This document shows, in pieces, positions 8,510-18,297 of a stretch of DNA of 64,000 nt (positions are counted from its first letter, which is position 1; each line of letters begins with the position of its first letter). A program made the translations under genes and the position numbers. The notes beneath the pieces were generated by a model that was not told where the DNA came from, searched no databases, and saw only the letters and a program-made list of their open reading frames with translations. This DNA comes from Astrobacterium formosum (GTDB lineage Bacteria > Pseudomonadota > Alphaproteobacteria > Rhizobiales > Xanthobacteraceae): NCBI GenBank assembly GCA_030848545.1, contig JAVDCA010000014.1:1-64000 (forward strand). The letters run 5' to 3'.

Positions 8510-10159
8510 TCACGCCGCCTTGGCGGTGAAGCGCTCGATGGTGGCGACCATCTCGGCACGGTCGAACGGCTTGGCGAGATGCCCGTTCATGCCTGCATCC
8601 AGGCACTCGGCGACGTCTTCGGAGAAGACCCGTGCGGATAGGGCCACGATCGGCATCTCGGCGAAGCGGCCGCCGCGGGCACGGATACGCCGCGTCGCCT
8701 CGGCTCCATCCATGCCGGGCATCTGCATGTCCATGAGGACGATGTCGTAGGTATCCTGCTCGAGCGCCATAAGGGCGGCGGCACCGTCGTCGGCCACCTT
8801 CACGTCGTAGCCGGCATGCTCCAGGAAGATGCGGGCGATCTCCTGGTTCATGCGGCCGTCATCGACCAGAAGGACCCGCACGCCGCGCGGTGGCGCCCCA
8901 CCCTGGAGGCGCGGCGCGCCCGGGGCCGCGGCGACCGGAGCGCGTCTCATCCGGATCGTGAACCAGAAGGTCGAGCCGTGTCCGAGCGCGGTCTCGACGC
9001 CGATCTCGCCGCCCATACGTTCGACGAGCTGCTTGCAGATGGCGAGACCGAGCCCGGAGCCGCCGAAGCGATCGCGGATCGAGGCGTCGGCCTGGCTGAA
9101 GCGGTTGAACAGGCGGGACAGCCGATCCTCCGGAATGCCGATGCCGGTGTCGACGACGGCGAACTTGAGCATGTCGGCGCCGCCGGCGCCCCGCTCGGCG
9201 GTGATCGCCAGGCGGATCGAGCCCCGCAACGTGAACTTGACCGCATTGGCGAGGAGATTGAGCAGGATCTGACGGATGCGGCCGCGATCGCCGACGATGG
9301 TCGGCGGCACGTTCGGGGCGACGCTCAGGGACAGCGCCAGGCTCTTGGGCGCGGCGGTGCCGAGCACCATGGACAGAGCGCCGTGGGCAAGGCCCGCGAC
9401 CGCGAAAGCCTCTTCCTTGAGGTCGATGTCGCCCGCCTCCAGGGCCGAAAAATCGAGCAGGTCGTCGACCACGCTCATCAGCGCCGCGCAACTGGCGCCG
9501 GCGAGTTCGACGTAGCGGCGCTGCAACGGCGTCAGATCCTGCAGGGCGAGGGCTTCGGTGAATCCCTTGATGCCGGTGAGCGGGGTACGGATCTCGTGGC
9601 TGATCATGGACAGGAGCGCCGTGCTGGCCGTACCGGCGGCGCCATCATGCGGCGGCCCCTCGTCCTTGCGCGCTTCGGCGCGCAGACGATCAAGTTCGCG
9701 TTTCTCGGTGAGATCGCGCACCACGCAGCCATAACCGAGAATCGTTCCCGCCGGACCCGTGATGGCGCGGCATTCGATTCGGGCGGCAAACCGCGTCCCG
9801 TCGACACGGTTGCACCAAGCCACGTTCGTCGACACGCCGCCGCGCATCGCCTCATCGAGCATCCGGCCCGGCAAGCCGTCCGCCTGCTCGTCCGGAGCGA
9901 ACAGTGCGGCGAGCGGCTTGTGCACCATCTCGGACGGCTCGCCGCCGAACAGGCTGTGGCCGCCGGCGTTCCAGTCGGCGACACGGCCGTCGGCGTGCAG
10001 CGTGAACACCGCGCAGTCGCTCGACGCTTCGACCAGAAGCCTCAGGCACAAATCGGCGCGGGCGGCGGCCGAACCTGATTCCAGGCGGCGCGGCTTCGAG
10101 CGCGAGGCGACACTGGCGCTCGGCTCCCCGGGACTATCACGCGGCACCAGGCATGACAT
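8510..10159 (-). CDS. Soluble hybrid sensor histidine kinase with PAS and receiver domains
   Basis: About 549 residues. The order is: short variable N-terminus; PAS domain (roughly residues 40-150, with FTLHADGRVADWNAGGHSLF); HisKA with phospho-accepting His near 189 in SMISHEIRTPLTGIKGF; HATPase_c with DTGIGIPEDRL and GGSGLGLAICKQL; and a C-terminal receiver with VLLVDDGRMNQEIAR and the acceptor Asp in IVLMDMQMPGMDG. No membrane segment is visible, so it should sense a cytoplasmic signal through PAS. No separate response regulator lies beside it; output may pass through its own receiver to an Hpt protein elsewhere. An alternative start at 10174 adds five residues. Confidence 0.9.
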   Translation of the reverse strand: MSCLVPRDSPGEPSASVASRSKPRRLESGSAAARADLCLRLLVEASSDCAVFTLHADGRVADWNAGGHSLFGGEPSEMVHKPLAALFAPDEQADGLPGRMLDEAMRGGVSTNVAWCNRVDGTRFAARIECRAITGPAGTILGYGCVVRDLTEKRELDRLRAEARKDEGPPHDGAAGTASTALLSMISHEIRTPLTGIKGFTEALALQDLTPLQRRYVELAGASCAALMSVVDDLLDFSALEAGDIDLKEEAFAVAGLAHGALSMVLGTAAPKSLALSLSVAPNVPPTIVGDRGRIRQILLNLLANAVKFTLRGSIRLAITAERGAGGADMLKFAVVDTGIGIPEDRLSRLFNRFSQADASIRDRFGGSGLGLAICKQLVERMGGEIGVETALGHGSTFWFTIRMRRAPVAAAPGAPRLQGGAPPRGVRVLLVDDGRMNQEIARIFLEHAGYDVKVADDGAAALMALEQDTYDIVLMDMQMPGMDGAEATRRIRARGGRFAEMPIVALSARVFSEDVAECLDAGMNGHLAKPFDRAEMVATIERFTAKAA

Positions 10160-10400
10160 GCGACACCTGCGCAACCACCGATTCGTTCTCGATCGTTCAG
10201 ACTGCTGTGAGTACCCGGCGTGTCAACACGAGATTGACAATTTGGTACATTTCTACCCGTGGTTCCCGTAACTTCTCGCGGAGTTTGGGCACGGCACCTG
10301 ATCACCGGTATCATTGCGGGCAGGCGACGCCTGACCCATGAATTCGTCAGGCCGATGCCGCTACGCCGACGACGGTGCGCCGGCGTCCGGCCTCTTCACG

Positions 10401-11156
10401 TCATCGCATGCGCTCGGCGGTGAGCATGTAATTGACGTCGATGTCGCCCGACAGCTGCCAGCGGTCCGCCAACAGGTCGTAGACGACGCCGGCCTCGTCG
10501 CTCACCTTGAGGCCGGTGGGCTCGATCGCACGCCGGAGCTCGCCCGGTGTGACGAACTTGTCCCATTGATGGGTGCCGCGCGGCAGCCAGCCCAGGACGT
10601 ATTCGGCGCCCACGATGGCGAGCGCGAAACTCTTGAAGGTGCGGTTGAGGGTGGCGGCGATCATGAGGCCGCCGGGCGCCACCATGGCGGCGCAGCAGGA
10701 TATGAACAGCGGGACATCGGCGACGTGCTCGACCACCTCCATGGCCAGCACGATGTCGAAGCGCTCGCCGGCCGCCTCGAGGGCCTCGGCGGTGGTGGCC
10801 CGATAGTCGACCGAAACGCCTTGCTCGGCGGCATGGCGGCGCGCCGCCACCACATTGGCTTCGGCCGGATCGGCGCCGACGACCTGCGCCCCGAGCCGTC
10901 CCAGGGGTTCGGACAGAATGCCGCCGCCGCAGCCAATGTCGAGGATGCGCAGGTCCCTGAGGCTGTCGATCCGCCTCGCATCGCGGCCGAACTGCCGGCA
11001 GGCGGCGTCACGGATATAGGCGAGCCGGACCGGATTGAACTTGTGCAGCGGCGCCATCTTGCCGCGCGGATTCCACCACTCGTCCGCCAGCTGCGAGAAC
11101 CGTTCGAGTTCGCCGGCATCGATGGTCGGCGCCGCCGCCGGGGGACTCGTCGTCAT
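10401..11156 (-). CDS. ubiG: Bifunctional 2-polyprenyl-6-hydroxyphenol methylase / 3-demethylubiquinol 3-O-methyltransferase
   Basis: UbiG performs both O-methylations of ubiquinone biosynthesis. The 251-residue product has the UbiG opening ([19 protein letters not shown]), motif [19 protein letters not shown], and family blocks [16 protein letters not shown] and [21 protein letters not shown]. It lies divergently from lysC with about 157 bp between the starts, a conserved arrangement in this bacterial group. Membrane association comes through binding of its lipid substrate; no transmembrane helix is present. Confidence 0.95.
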   Translation of the reverse strand: MTTSPPAAAPTIDAGELERFSQLADEWWNPRGKMAPLHKFNPVRLAYIRDAACRQFGRDARRIDSLRDLRILDIGCGGGILSEPLGRLGAQVVGADPAEANVVAARRHAAEQGVSVDYRATTAEALEAAGERFDIVLAMEVVEHVADVPLFISCCAAMVAPGGLMIAATLNRTFKSFALAIVGAEYVLGWLPRGTHQWDKFVTPGELRRAIEPTGLKVSDEAGVVYDLLADRWQLSGDIDVNYMLTAERMR

Positions 11157-11313
11157 TTGATCTCCGTCAATTCACGCCAGACGCGCGGCGGGCATGTCAA
11201 TCCCCGCGGTTGCGGCGTCAAAGCCTCGCCGGTATGTATACGCGCTTTTCGCCGGTCGCCGCTATTCCTTCGCGGCCGGCTTGGTTTCTCGCACAAGGGC
11301 CGGCAGTCCTCAA

Positions 11314-12570
11314 ATGTCCCGTCTGGTCATGAAGTTCGGCGGTTCCTCGGTCGCCGACATCGAGCGCATCCGCAACGTCGCCCGCCACGTCAAACGCGAA
11401 GTCGACGCCGGCCACGAGGTTGCCGTCGTGGTTTCGGCCATGTCGGGGGCCACCAACAAGCTGGTGGATTTCTGCCGGGAATTGTCGGTTCTGCACGATG
11501 CACGGGAATACGATACCGTGGTGGCATCGGGCGAGCAGGTCACCACCGGCCTCCTCGCCATCGCTCTGCAGACCATCGGGGTCGAAGCGCGTTCCTGGCA
11601 GGGCTGGCAGATCCCCATCCTGACCAGCAATGCCCATGGCTCCGCCCGCATCGAGGGCATCGATGCATCGGAAATCATCAAGCGTTTCAAGGAGCGCCGC
11701 GAAGTGGCGGTGATCGCCGGCTTCCAGGGCATGTATCCGGATACTAGCCGCATCACGACGCTCGGGCGCGGCGGCTCGGACACCTCTGCGGTCGCCATCG
11801 CGGCCGCCATCAAGGCGGACCGCTGCGACATCTATACCGATGTCGACGGCGTCTACACCACCGATCCGCGTGTCGTCCCCAAGGCGAAAAGGCTCGACAA
11901 GATCGCGTTCGAGGAGATGCTGGAAATGGCATCGCTCGGCGCCAAGGTCATGCAGGTGCGCTCCATCGAGCTCGGCATGGTGCACCGGGTGCGCATTTTC
12001 GTGCGCTCCTCGTTCGACAAGCCCGAGGACATCGATCCGCATTCGAACCAGCCGCCCGGCACGCTCATCTGCGACGAGGAGGAGATTTTGGAACAGCAAG
12101 TCGTCACTGGTATCGCCTTCTCCAAGGACGAGGCCCAGATCTCCGTGCGTCAGGTCGAGGACAAACCGGGGGTCGCCGCCGCCATCTTCGGCCCCCTGGC
12201 CGAAGCCAACATCAATGTCGACATGATCGTCCAGAACATCTCCCCGGACGGCCTCACCACCGACCTGACCTTCACGGTGCCATCGTCCGATTTCGAGAAG
12301 GCCAAGGCCACCATCGCCAAAGCCCAGGCCCAGATCGGTTATGGCCGCATCGATTCGGCCACCGACGTCACCAAGGTGTCGGTGATCGGGGTCGGCATGA
12401 GGAGCCATGCCGGCATCGCCGCAAAAGCTTTCAAGGCACTGGCCGAACGGGGAATCAACATCCGCGCCATCACCACCTCGGAGATCAAGTTTTCGGTCCT
12501 GATCGACGCGGCCTTTACGGAACTGGCGATCCGGACCCTGCATTCCCTCTATGGTCTGGATAAATCGTAA
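11314..12570 (+). CDS. lysC: Aspartate kinase with C-terminal ACT domains
   Basis: A 418-residue monofunctional aspartokinase catalysing the first step to lysine, threonine, methionine and diaminopimelate. The N-terminal kinase motif is VMKFGGSSVADIERIRNVA; further kinase blocks are TLGRGGSDTSAVAIAAAI and DIYTDVDGVYTTDPR. Two ACT regulatory domains follow (from about residue 265), with FSKDEAQISVRQVEDKPG and VGMRSHAGIAAKAFKALAE, so feedback inhibition by lysine and/or threonine is expected. The ATG at 11314 is chosen over the longer frame from 11194 because MSRLVMKFGG matches the family N-terminus. ptsP follows by about 120 bp. Confidence 0.97.
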   Translation: MSRLVMKFGGSSVADIERIRNVARHVKREVDAGHEVAVVVSAMSGATNKLVDFCRELSVLHDAREYDTVVASGEQVTTGLLAIALQTIGVEARSWQGWQIPILTSNAHGSARIEGIDASEIIKRFKERREVAVIAGFQGMYPDTSRITTLGRGGSDTSAVAIAAAIKADRCDIYTDVDGVYTTDPRVVPKAKRLDKIAFEEMLEMASLGAKVMQVRSIELGMVHRVRIFVRSSFDKPEDIDPHSNQPPGTLICDEEEILEQQVVTGIAFSKDEAQISVRQVEDKPGVAAAIFGPLAEANINVDMIVQNISPDGLTTDLTFTVPSSDFEKAKATIAKAQAQIGYGRIDSATDVTKVSVIGVGMRSHAGIAAKAFKALAERGINIRAITTSEIKFSVLIDAAFTELAIRTLHSLYGLDKS

Positions 12571-12693
12571 TTATTTGGCCTGCCACAAGCTGCCTTTCAC
12601 CTTGCGGCGCGGCGCTTGCATTGGCTATAGCCGTGTCGGCGGGGGTGCTTGACGCCCTCCCCTGATCTTTGATGGATCGAACGGCCGGGAGCC

Positions 12694-15012
12694 ATGGGTG
12701 GGGCTCCGGGCCGAGCGGTATTTCGCCCGATGGACCTTTCGCCGATGCGTAGCGCGCTTGGCGGTCCGCGCGTGCTGTTGCGGCGGCTCCGCGAAGTGAT
12801 GGCGGAGCCGGTCAGCGCGCAGGAACGTCTCGACAAGATCGTCGTGCTGATTGCCGCCAACATGGTGGCGGAGGTGTGCTCCGTCTACGTGTTGCGGGTC
12901 GATTCCACGCTCGAGCTCTACGCGACCGAAGGCCTCAACCGCAACGCCGTCCACCTGACCGTGCTGCGCGCTGACGAGGGCCTGGTCGGCCTGGTGGCGA
13001 GCGAGGCCAACCCGATCAACCTCTCGGAGGCCCAGGCGCACCCCGCCTTCTCGTTCCGTCCGGAAACCGGCGAGGAGATCTACCACGCCTTCCTGGGCGT
13101 GCCGATCCTGCGCGCCGGCAACACGCTCGGCGTCCTGGTGGTGCAGAACCGGGCCCGGCGGACCTATTCGGAAGAAGAGGTCGAGGCGCTGCAGACCACC
13201 GCCATGGTGCTCGCCGAGATGATCGCCTCCGGCGAACTCTCGGCGCTCGCCAAGCCCGGTGCCGAGCCGGCGGTGCACCGCTCGCTGCAGCTCAAGGGTG
13301 CGACCCTCAACGACGGCATCGCCCTCGGCTACGTCGTCCTGCACGAGCCGCGCGTGGTGGTGACAAATTTCATCGCCGACGACGTCGCCAAGGAGCAGAA
13401 GCGGCTCGAAGCGGCGCTCGCGACCCTGCGGGCCGACCTCGACGTCATGCTCGAACGCGGCGACGTCGCCGACGGCGGCGAGCACCGCGACGTGCTCGAG
13501 GCCTTCCGCATGTTCGCCCACGACCGCGGCTGGGTGCATCGCCTGGAGGAGGCGGTGATGACCGGCCTGACCGCGGAGGCCGCGGTCGAACGCGTCCAGT
13601 CGGACACCCGCGCCCGCATGCTGCGGCAGACCGACCCCTATCTGCGCGAGCGGTTGCACGACCTCGACGATCTCGCCGACAGGCTGTTGCGCCAGCTGCT
13701 CGGCCACGACCACGCGTCGCATCGCGGCGCCCTGCCGGACAACGCCATCCTGGTGGCGCGCTCCATGGGGCCGGCGGCCCTGCTCGATTACGACCGCAAA
13801 TGCCTGCGCGGCCTCGTGCTCGAGGAGGGCGGGCCGAATTCGCACGTCGCCATCGTGGCCCGCGCGCTCGGCATTCCTGCCGTCGGCGAAATCGCCAACG
13901 CCACCGGCATCGTCGAACCGGGCGATGCCGTCATCCTCGACGGCGTCACCGGCGACGTCTATGTGCGGCCGACCGTCGATCTCGAAGCCGCCTACGCGGA
14001 ACGCGCCAAACTTCGAGCCCGCCGCCAGCAGCAGTACCTCGCACTGCGCGACAAGCCGTGCGTCACGCGCGACGGCGAGGCGGTGACGCTGATGATCAAT
14101 GCCGGCCTCGCCGTCGACCTGCCGCACATCGACGAGACCGGCGCCGCCGGTGTCGGCCTGTTCCGCACCGAACTCCAGTTCATGGTGGCGCCGAGCTTTC
14201 CTCGCACCAGTGAACAGCTCGCGCTCTACCGCTCGGTGCTCGATGCCGCGCACGGCAAGCCGGTGACCTTCCGCACCCTCGACATCGGCGGCGACAAGGT
14301 CCTGCCCTATATGCGCAATATCGAGGAGGAGAACCCGGCGCTCGGCTGGCGCGCGATCCGCCTCGGCCTCGACCGTCCGGGCCTGTTGCGCAGCCAGGTG
14401 CGCGCGCTCCTGCGCGCCGCCGGCGGCCGCGATCTGCGCATCATGTTCCCGATGGTGGCGGCGGTGCATGAATTCGACGAGGCCAAGACGCTGGTCGAAC
14501 GCGAGCTCACCCACCTGCGCCGGCACGGCCACAAGCTGCCCGACCGGGTCGAGATCGGCACCATGATCGAGGTGCCGTCGATCCTGTTTCAGCTCGACGA
14601 ACTGCTCGACCGGGTCGACTTCCTCTCCGTCGGATCGAACGATTTGGTGCAGTTCCTCTACGCGGTCGACCGCGGCAATGCCCGCGTCGCCAACCGCTTC
14701 GACGCGCTCTCGGCACCGGTGCTGCGCGCCTTGAAGGCGATCGTCGATCGGGCGATCGCGCACGGCAAGCCGGTGTCGCTGTGCGGCGAACTGGCCTCGC
14801 AGCCCCTCGGGGCCCTCACCTTGATCGGACTCGGCTACCGGTCGTTTTCGGTGGCGCCGTCCGCGATCGGCCCCGTCAAGGCGATGGTCCTCGAGCTTGA
14901 CGCCAAGCGGGCGCAGGAGTTGGTGTGTGGCCTGATCGCCAAGCCGCTCGGGGCAGCCTCGCTGCGTGACAAGCTCACCGCCTTCGCCGAAGCCGAAGGC
15001 CTGCCGGTCTGA
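12694..15012 (+). CDS. ptsP: Phosphoenolpyruvate-protein phosphotransferase PtsP (enzyme I-Ntr) with GAF domain
   Basis: Enzyme I of the nitrogen phosphotransferase system: it takes phosphate from PEP and passes it to NPr and then EIIA-Ntr, linking carbon/nitrogen state to regulation. About 750-772 residues. An N-terminal GAF domain (about 35-190, beginning VSAQERLDKIVVLIAANMVA) is followed by the EI domains. The phospho-histidine lies near residue 384 in GGPNSHVAIVARALG; the PEP-binding TIM barrel has GLFRTELQFM and IMFPMVAAVHEF; the catalytic Cys is in SLCGELASQPLGAL. The start is uncertain: ATGs at 12694, 12730 and 12745 are all in frame. GAF binding of glutamine is known in rhizobial relatives. 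Confidence 0.95.
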   Translation: MGGAPGRAVFRPMDLSPMRSALGGPRVLLRRLREVMAEPVSAQERLDKIVVLIAANMVAEVCSVYVLRVDSTLELYATEGLNRNAVHLTVLRADEGLVGLVASEANPINLSEAQAHPAFSFRPETGEEIYHAFLGVPILRAGNTLGVLVVQNRARRTYSEEEVEALQTTAMVLAEMIASGELSALAKPGAEPAVHRSLQLKGATLNDGIALGYVVLHEPRVVVTNFIADDVAKEQKRLEAALATLRADLDVMLERGDVADGGEHRDVLEAFRMFAHDRGWVHRLEEAVMTGLTAEAAVERVQSDTRARMLRQTDPYLRERLHDLDDLADRLLRQLLGHDHASHRGALPDNAILVARSMGPAALLDYDRKCLRGLVLEEGGPNSHVAIVARALGIPAVGEIANATGIVEPGDAVILDGVTGDVYVRPTVDLEAAYAERAKLRARRQQQYLALRDKPCVTRDGEAVTLMINAGLAVDLPHIDETGAAGVGLFRTELQFMVAPSFPRTSEQLALYRSVLDAAHGKPVTFRTLDIGGDKVLPYMRNIEEENPALGWRAIRLGLDRPGLLRSQVRALLRAAGGRDLRIMFPMVAAVHEFDEAKTLVERELTHLRRHGHKLPDRVEIGTMIEVPSILFQLDELLDRVDFLSVGSNDLVQFLYAVDRGNARVANRFDALSAPVLRALKAIVDRAIAHGKPVSLCGELASQPLGALTLIGLGYRSFSVAPSAIGPVKAMVLELDAKRAQELVCGLIAKPLGAASLRDKLTAFAEAEGLPV

Positions 15013-15015
15013 CAC

Positions 15016-16104
15016 GTGATCGCGCTCCCGCAAACAAAACTCGACGCGCTCCTCGCCCGCCACGCGATGGTGGAGGCCGAACTTGCCGAGCAGCTTGCGC
15101 CCGACAAATACGTGGCGCTGTCGCGTGAATTCGCCGAACTGGAGCCGGTCGCCGAGAAGATCAAGGCCTACCGGGCCGCGATCCAGGAACTCGCTGGCGT
15201 CAAGACCTTGATGGAGGATGCGGACAGCGACGCCGAGATGCGCTCGATGGCGGCGGCCGAGAAGGGCGAACTGGAGGAGAAGTGCGACGCGCTGGCGCGC
15301 GCCCTGCAGGTCGCGCTCCTGCCCAAGGACGCCATGGACGAGCGCAACGTCATCCTGGAAATCCGCGCCGGCACCGGCGGCGACGAGGCCTCACTGTTCG
15401 CCGGCGACCTGTTCCGCATGTACGAGCGCTATGCCGCCAAACAGGGCTGGAAGACCGAAGTGGTGTCGGCGAGCGATGGCGCCTCCGGCGGATACAAGGA
15501 AGTCATCGCCGAGATTCGCGGCCGCGGCGCCTTCGCCAAGCTCAAATTCGAATCCGGCGTGCATCGCGTCCAACGCGTTCCCGATACCGAGGCATCCGGC
15601 CGCATCCACACCTCGGCGGCGACGGTCGCGGTCCTGCCCGAGGCCGAGGAGGTCGACGTCGCCATCAACGAGGCCGATCTCAAGATCGACACCATGCGGG
15701 CCCAAGGCGCCGGCGGTCAGCACGTCAACAAGACCGAATCGGCGATCCGGGTGACGCACATCCCATCCGGCATCATCATCTTCGTGCAGGAGGAGCGCTC
15801 GCAGCACAAGAACCGCTCGCGCGCCATGTCGCTCTTGCGCGCCAAGCTCTACGACGTCGAACGCCAACGTCTCGACGCCGAACGCGCCGCCGATCGGCGC
15901 GGCCAGGTCGGCTCCGGCGATCGCTCCGAGCGCATCCGTACCTATAACTTTCCGCAAGGCCGCGTCACTGACCACCGCATCAACCTGACGCTCTACAAGC
16001 TGCCGCAGGTGATGGAGGGCGAGGCCCTCGGCGATTTGATCGATGCGCTCGTCGCCGAGCACCAGGCAGCACTGCTCGCGGCCGACGAAGGCACGCGTCC
16101 ATGA
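15016..16104 (+). CDS. prfA: Peptide chain release factor 1
   Basis: RF1 recognises UAA and UAG stop codons and triggers peptidyl-tRNA hydrolysis. The GGQ catalytic motif is in [17 protein letters not shown]. The codon-reading PxT tripeptide appears as PDT in [15 protein letters not shown] (E. coli has PAT). The length of 362 is normal. The start is a GTG at 15016, only 3 bp after the ptsP stop. Its stop overlaps the prmC start (ATGA), which fits the partnership: PrmC methylates the glutamine of the GGQ motif. Confidence 0.97.
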   Translation: MIALPQTKLDALLARHAMVEAELAEQLAPDKYVALSREFAELEPVAEKIKAYRAAIQELAGVKTLMEDADSDAEMRSMAAAEKGELEEKCDALARALQVALLPKDAMDERNVILEIRAGTGGDEASLFAGDLFRMYERYAAKQGWKTEVVSASDGASGGYKEVIAEIRGRGAFAKLKFESGVHRVQRVPDTEASGRIHTSAATVAVLPEAEEVDVAINEADLKIDTMRAQGAGGQHVNKTESAIRVTHIPSGIIIFVQEERSQHKNRSRAMSLLRAKLYDVERQRLDAERAADRRGQVGSGDRSERIRTYNFPQGRVTDHRINLTLYKLPQVMEGEALGDLIDALVAEHQAALLAADEGTRP

Positions 16105-16988
16105 AGGCGCCGGCCATTGCCCCCGGGACTACCGTCGCGGCGGCGCGCCGTGTGCTCGCCGCGGCATTCCGTGCCTGCGGCGTCGATACGCCCGAGGCGG
16201 ATGCCCGCATCCTCGTCGGCCATGCGGTCGCCCTCGACCATGCCGGCCTCGCCAGCGCGTCGGAGCGCCTGCTGAGCAAATCGGAGGCGCTGGCGGTCAC
16301 GGCCCTGGCGGCGCGCCGCCAGGCACGCGAGCCGGTCGCCCGCATCGTCGGTGTCAAGGAGTTCTGGGACCTGGAGCTCGTCGTCACGCCGGCCGTGCTG
16401 GTACCGCGGCCGGACACCGAGACCTTGGTTGAAGCGGCGCTCGCCGCCTGCCGTCCGCGCGGCGTGCGGCAGGGCGTCCAGCTTCTGGCCGATCTCGGCG
16501 TCGGTTCCGGCGCCCTGCTGCTCGCTCTCCTGTCCGAGCTCGACGATGCTTTCGGGATCGGCACCGACCGCAGCACCGCGGCCATCGATACGGCCTGCGT
16601 CAATGCCCGGCGGCATGCCCTCCAGGCGAGAAGTGCGTTCGTGGCTTGCGACTACGGAAGCGCGCTTGCGGGCGGTTTCGATCTCGTGGTGTCCAACCCG
16701 CCCTACATTCCCACCAACCACATCGCCACACTCGCTCCCGAGGTGCGCGATTTCGAGCCGCGGGCAGCGCTCGATGGCGGCAATGACGGCCTCGACGCCT
16801 ATCGGGCCATCGCCGCCGACGCCGAACGGCTGTTGGCGCCGGGCGGCGCCCTGGTGCTCGAACTGGGCATCGGCCAAGCCGACATGGTGACCGGCGTCCT
16901 CGCCGCCGCCGGGCTGAACGTGGAGAGCCCGGCTCGAAACGATCTCGCCGGCATCCCGCGGGCGCTGACGGCATGGCGCAAGCCCTGA
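16101..16988 (+). CDS. prmC: Peptide chain release factor N5-glutamine methyltransferase
   Basis: PrmC (HemK) methylates Gln of the GGQ motif of RF1 and RF2. The 295-residue protein has the N-terminal helical domain with [19 protein letters not shown], the [13 protein letters not shown] segment, SAM-binding [19 protein letters not shown], and the diagnostic VSNPPYIPT motif that holds the glutamine amide. [13 protein letters not shown] is the last strand region. Its ATG overlaps the prfA stop by 4 bp. The SAM loop reads LGVGSG rather than the commoner LGTGSG, a tolerated variation. Confidence 0.95.
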   Translation: MKAPAIAPGTTVAAARRVLAAAFRACGVDTPEADARILVGHAVALDHAGLASASERLLSKSEALAVTALAARRQAREPVARIVGVKEFWDLELVVTPAVLVPRPDTETLVEAALAACRPRGVRQGVQLLADLGVGSGALLLALLSELDDAFGIGTDRSTAAIDTACVNARRHALQARSAFVACDYGSALAGGFDLVVSNPPYIPTNHIATLAPEVRDFEPRAALDGGNDGLDAYRAIAADAERLLAPGGALVLELGIGQADMVTGVLAAAGLNVESPARNDLAGIPRALTAWRKP

Positions 16989-17474
16989 CCCAGAACCCTT
17001 GCAGCCATGCAAAAAACGCCAAAAAACCGCTTGGATTATCGCGCGAGACCCATTAGGTTTCTTGTACGGAATCGACCCCAGTAAGGTTTGCCGTCAATGA
17101 CGCCCCGAGCTTGGCTCGACGAGGCCGACGGCGCGAGCGAGGCGGATACCGACAGCCAGGCAGCTAATCGGTTCGTCACTCGGGGTCGAATGCTTCATCG
17201 GTCTGCACACGTCGTCTCGGAAGGAGATGGCGTCGGCGTATGATGAAAAGGCGGGCGATGCCGTGGCGCAGCCGCGGAAGAGGGCTGATTGATCGTCGCA
17301 ATCGATGCCGCAGAGCAAACGACTGCCGGGCGGATTGACGGGTCGATTTGGCCCGCCGCTTGCGGCTGTCCGAACAGTTTCGAGGCTCCGCACGGTTTCG
17401 AGGCGTGGATTTCGATCAATTTTGAGGACTGACGGCAGGTGCCGTCGCAACCAAGGGTTGGCGGACAGCAAACC
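16989..17474. other. 486-bp intergenic stretch, prmC to DUF4167 gene
   Basis: I see no supported gene here. Short reverse-strand frames exist (for example within 17094-17476) but have no recognisable motif or ribosome binding site. The sequence is slightly less GC-rich around 17010-17090 with an A-rich patch. The promoter and 5' leader of the DUF4167 gene are presumably inside it, but I could not single out boxes with confidence. Confidence 0.5.
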
Positions 17475-18233
17475 ATGAGAAACGGTCAGAACAAGCGTAT
17501 GCGGGGACGTAGCCGCAAGAGCCATAACCCGCTCACGCGCGTCTACGAATCGAACGGTCCGGACGTCAAGATCCGCGGCACCGCCTCCCATATCGCGGAA
17601 AAATACGTACAACTCGCCCGTGATTCCCAGGCTTCGGGCGATCACGTCGGAGCCGAAAACTATTTTCAGCACGCCGAGCATTATTTTCGCCTGATCGCCA
17701 CCGCCCAGGAGCAATTCCGGCAGAACCAGCCCAACGCGCCGTTCCTACGCCAGGATGCCAATGACCCCCGGGACGACTCGTACGACGACGGCGAGGACGA
17801 TATGGGCGGCCAGGACCAGGGCACGTTCGGCGGCCAGCCGGCCTTCGGCACCCGCGATCCGCAGCCTTACCTGCCACGGGATGCCCAGTTCTTCCCTCAA
17901 CGCGAACAACCTCAGGGCGGTCGTCCGCCGGCGGCGCGCAACGATGCCGCACGCAACGACGCGGCACGCAATGACACCGCTCGTAATGACACCGCGCGCA
18001 ATGACGACGACGGCGACGTGGAGCGTCTACCCTCCTTCATCACCGGTGGGGCGCCGGCGAGCCCTCCGGCTGCCGCTCCGCAGGGCCAGAACGGCGGCTT
18101 CGAGGGCCAGGGCGGCGCCGACCGCTTTCCGCTGCACCGTCGCCGCCGCCGCCATCGGCCGCGGGGCGAAAACGCCGGCCCGGGTGAAGGTGACGGCGCC
18201 GACGAGCGCGTACCGCAAGGCACGGGCGAGTAA
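17475..18233 (+). CDS. DUF4167 domain protein, basic and low-complexity
   Basis: A 252-residue protein. The conserved DUF4167 domain fills residues 1-75: MRNGQNKRMRGRSRKSHNPL, then GPDVKIRGTASHIAEKYVQLARDS ending in NYFQHAEHYFRLIA. The remainder is disordered: an acidic Asp-rich stretch, five tandem A/T-A-R-N-D pentapeptides (residues 153-177), and a basic tail with PLHRRRRRHRPRGENAG. The Arg-rich N-terminus and tail suggest nucleic-acid binding, but no function is established. The ATG at 17475 is chosen from the conserved N-terminus. It stands downstream of prmC, its usual position in Hyphomicrobiales. Confidence 0.85.
   Translation: MRNGQNKRMRGRSRKSHNPLTRVYESNGPDVKIRGTASHIAEKYVQLARDSQASGDHVGAENYFQHAEHYFRLIATAQEQFRQNQPNAPFLRQDANDPRDDSYDDGEDDMGGQDQGTFGGQPAFGTRDPQPYLPRDAQFFPQREQPQGGRPPAARNDAARNDAARNDTARNDTARNDDDGDVERLPSFITGGAPASPPAAAPQGQNGGFEGQGGADRFPLHRRRRRHRPRGENAGPGEGDGADERVPQGTGE
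17931..18005 (+). repeat. Five tandem 15-bp units encoding (A/T)ARND
   Basis: Units begin at 17931, 17946, 17961, 17976 and 17991; they differ at a few third positions and at the first codon (GCx or ACC). The repeat is in frame, so copy-number change would lengthen or shorten the disordered region without a frameshift. Confidence 0.9.
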
Positions 18234-18297
18234 TCTTCGTTACATCACGGCGCGGGTGCGGCCGTCGGGCCACACCCCGAAAAGCGGCAGGAATCCG

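Noticed and set aside
12625-15063. An 812-codon open frame antisense to ptsP
   Set aside because: ptsP has full domain homology on the plus strand; the minus frame is His/Arg/Asp-rich in the way expected from the complement of GC-rich codons and has no recognisable domain.
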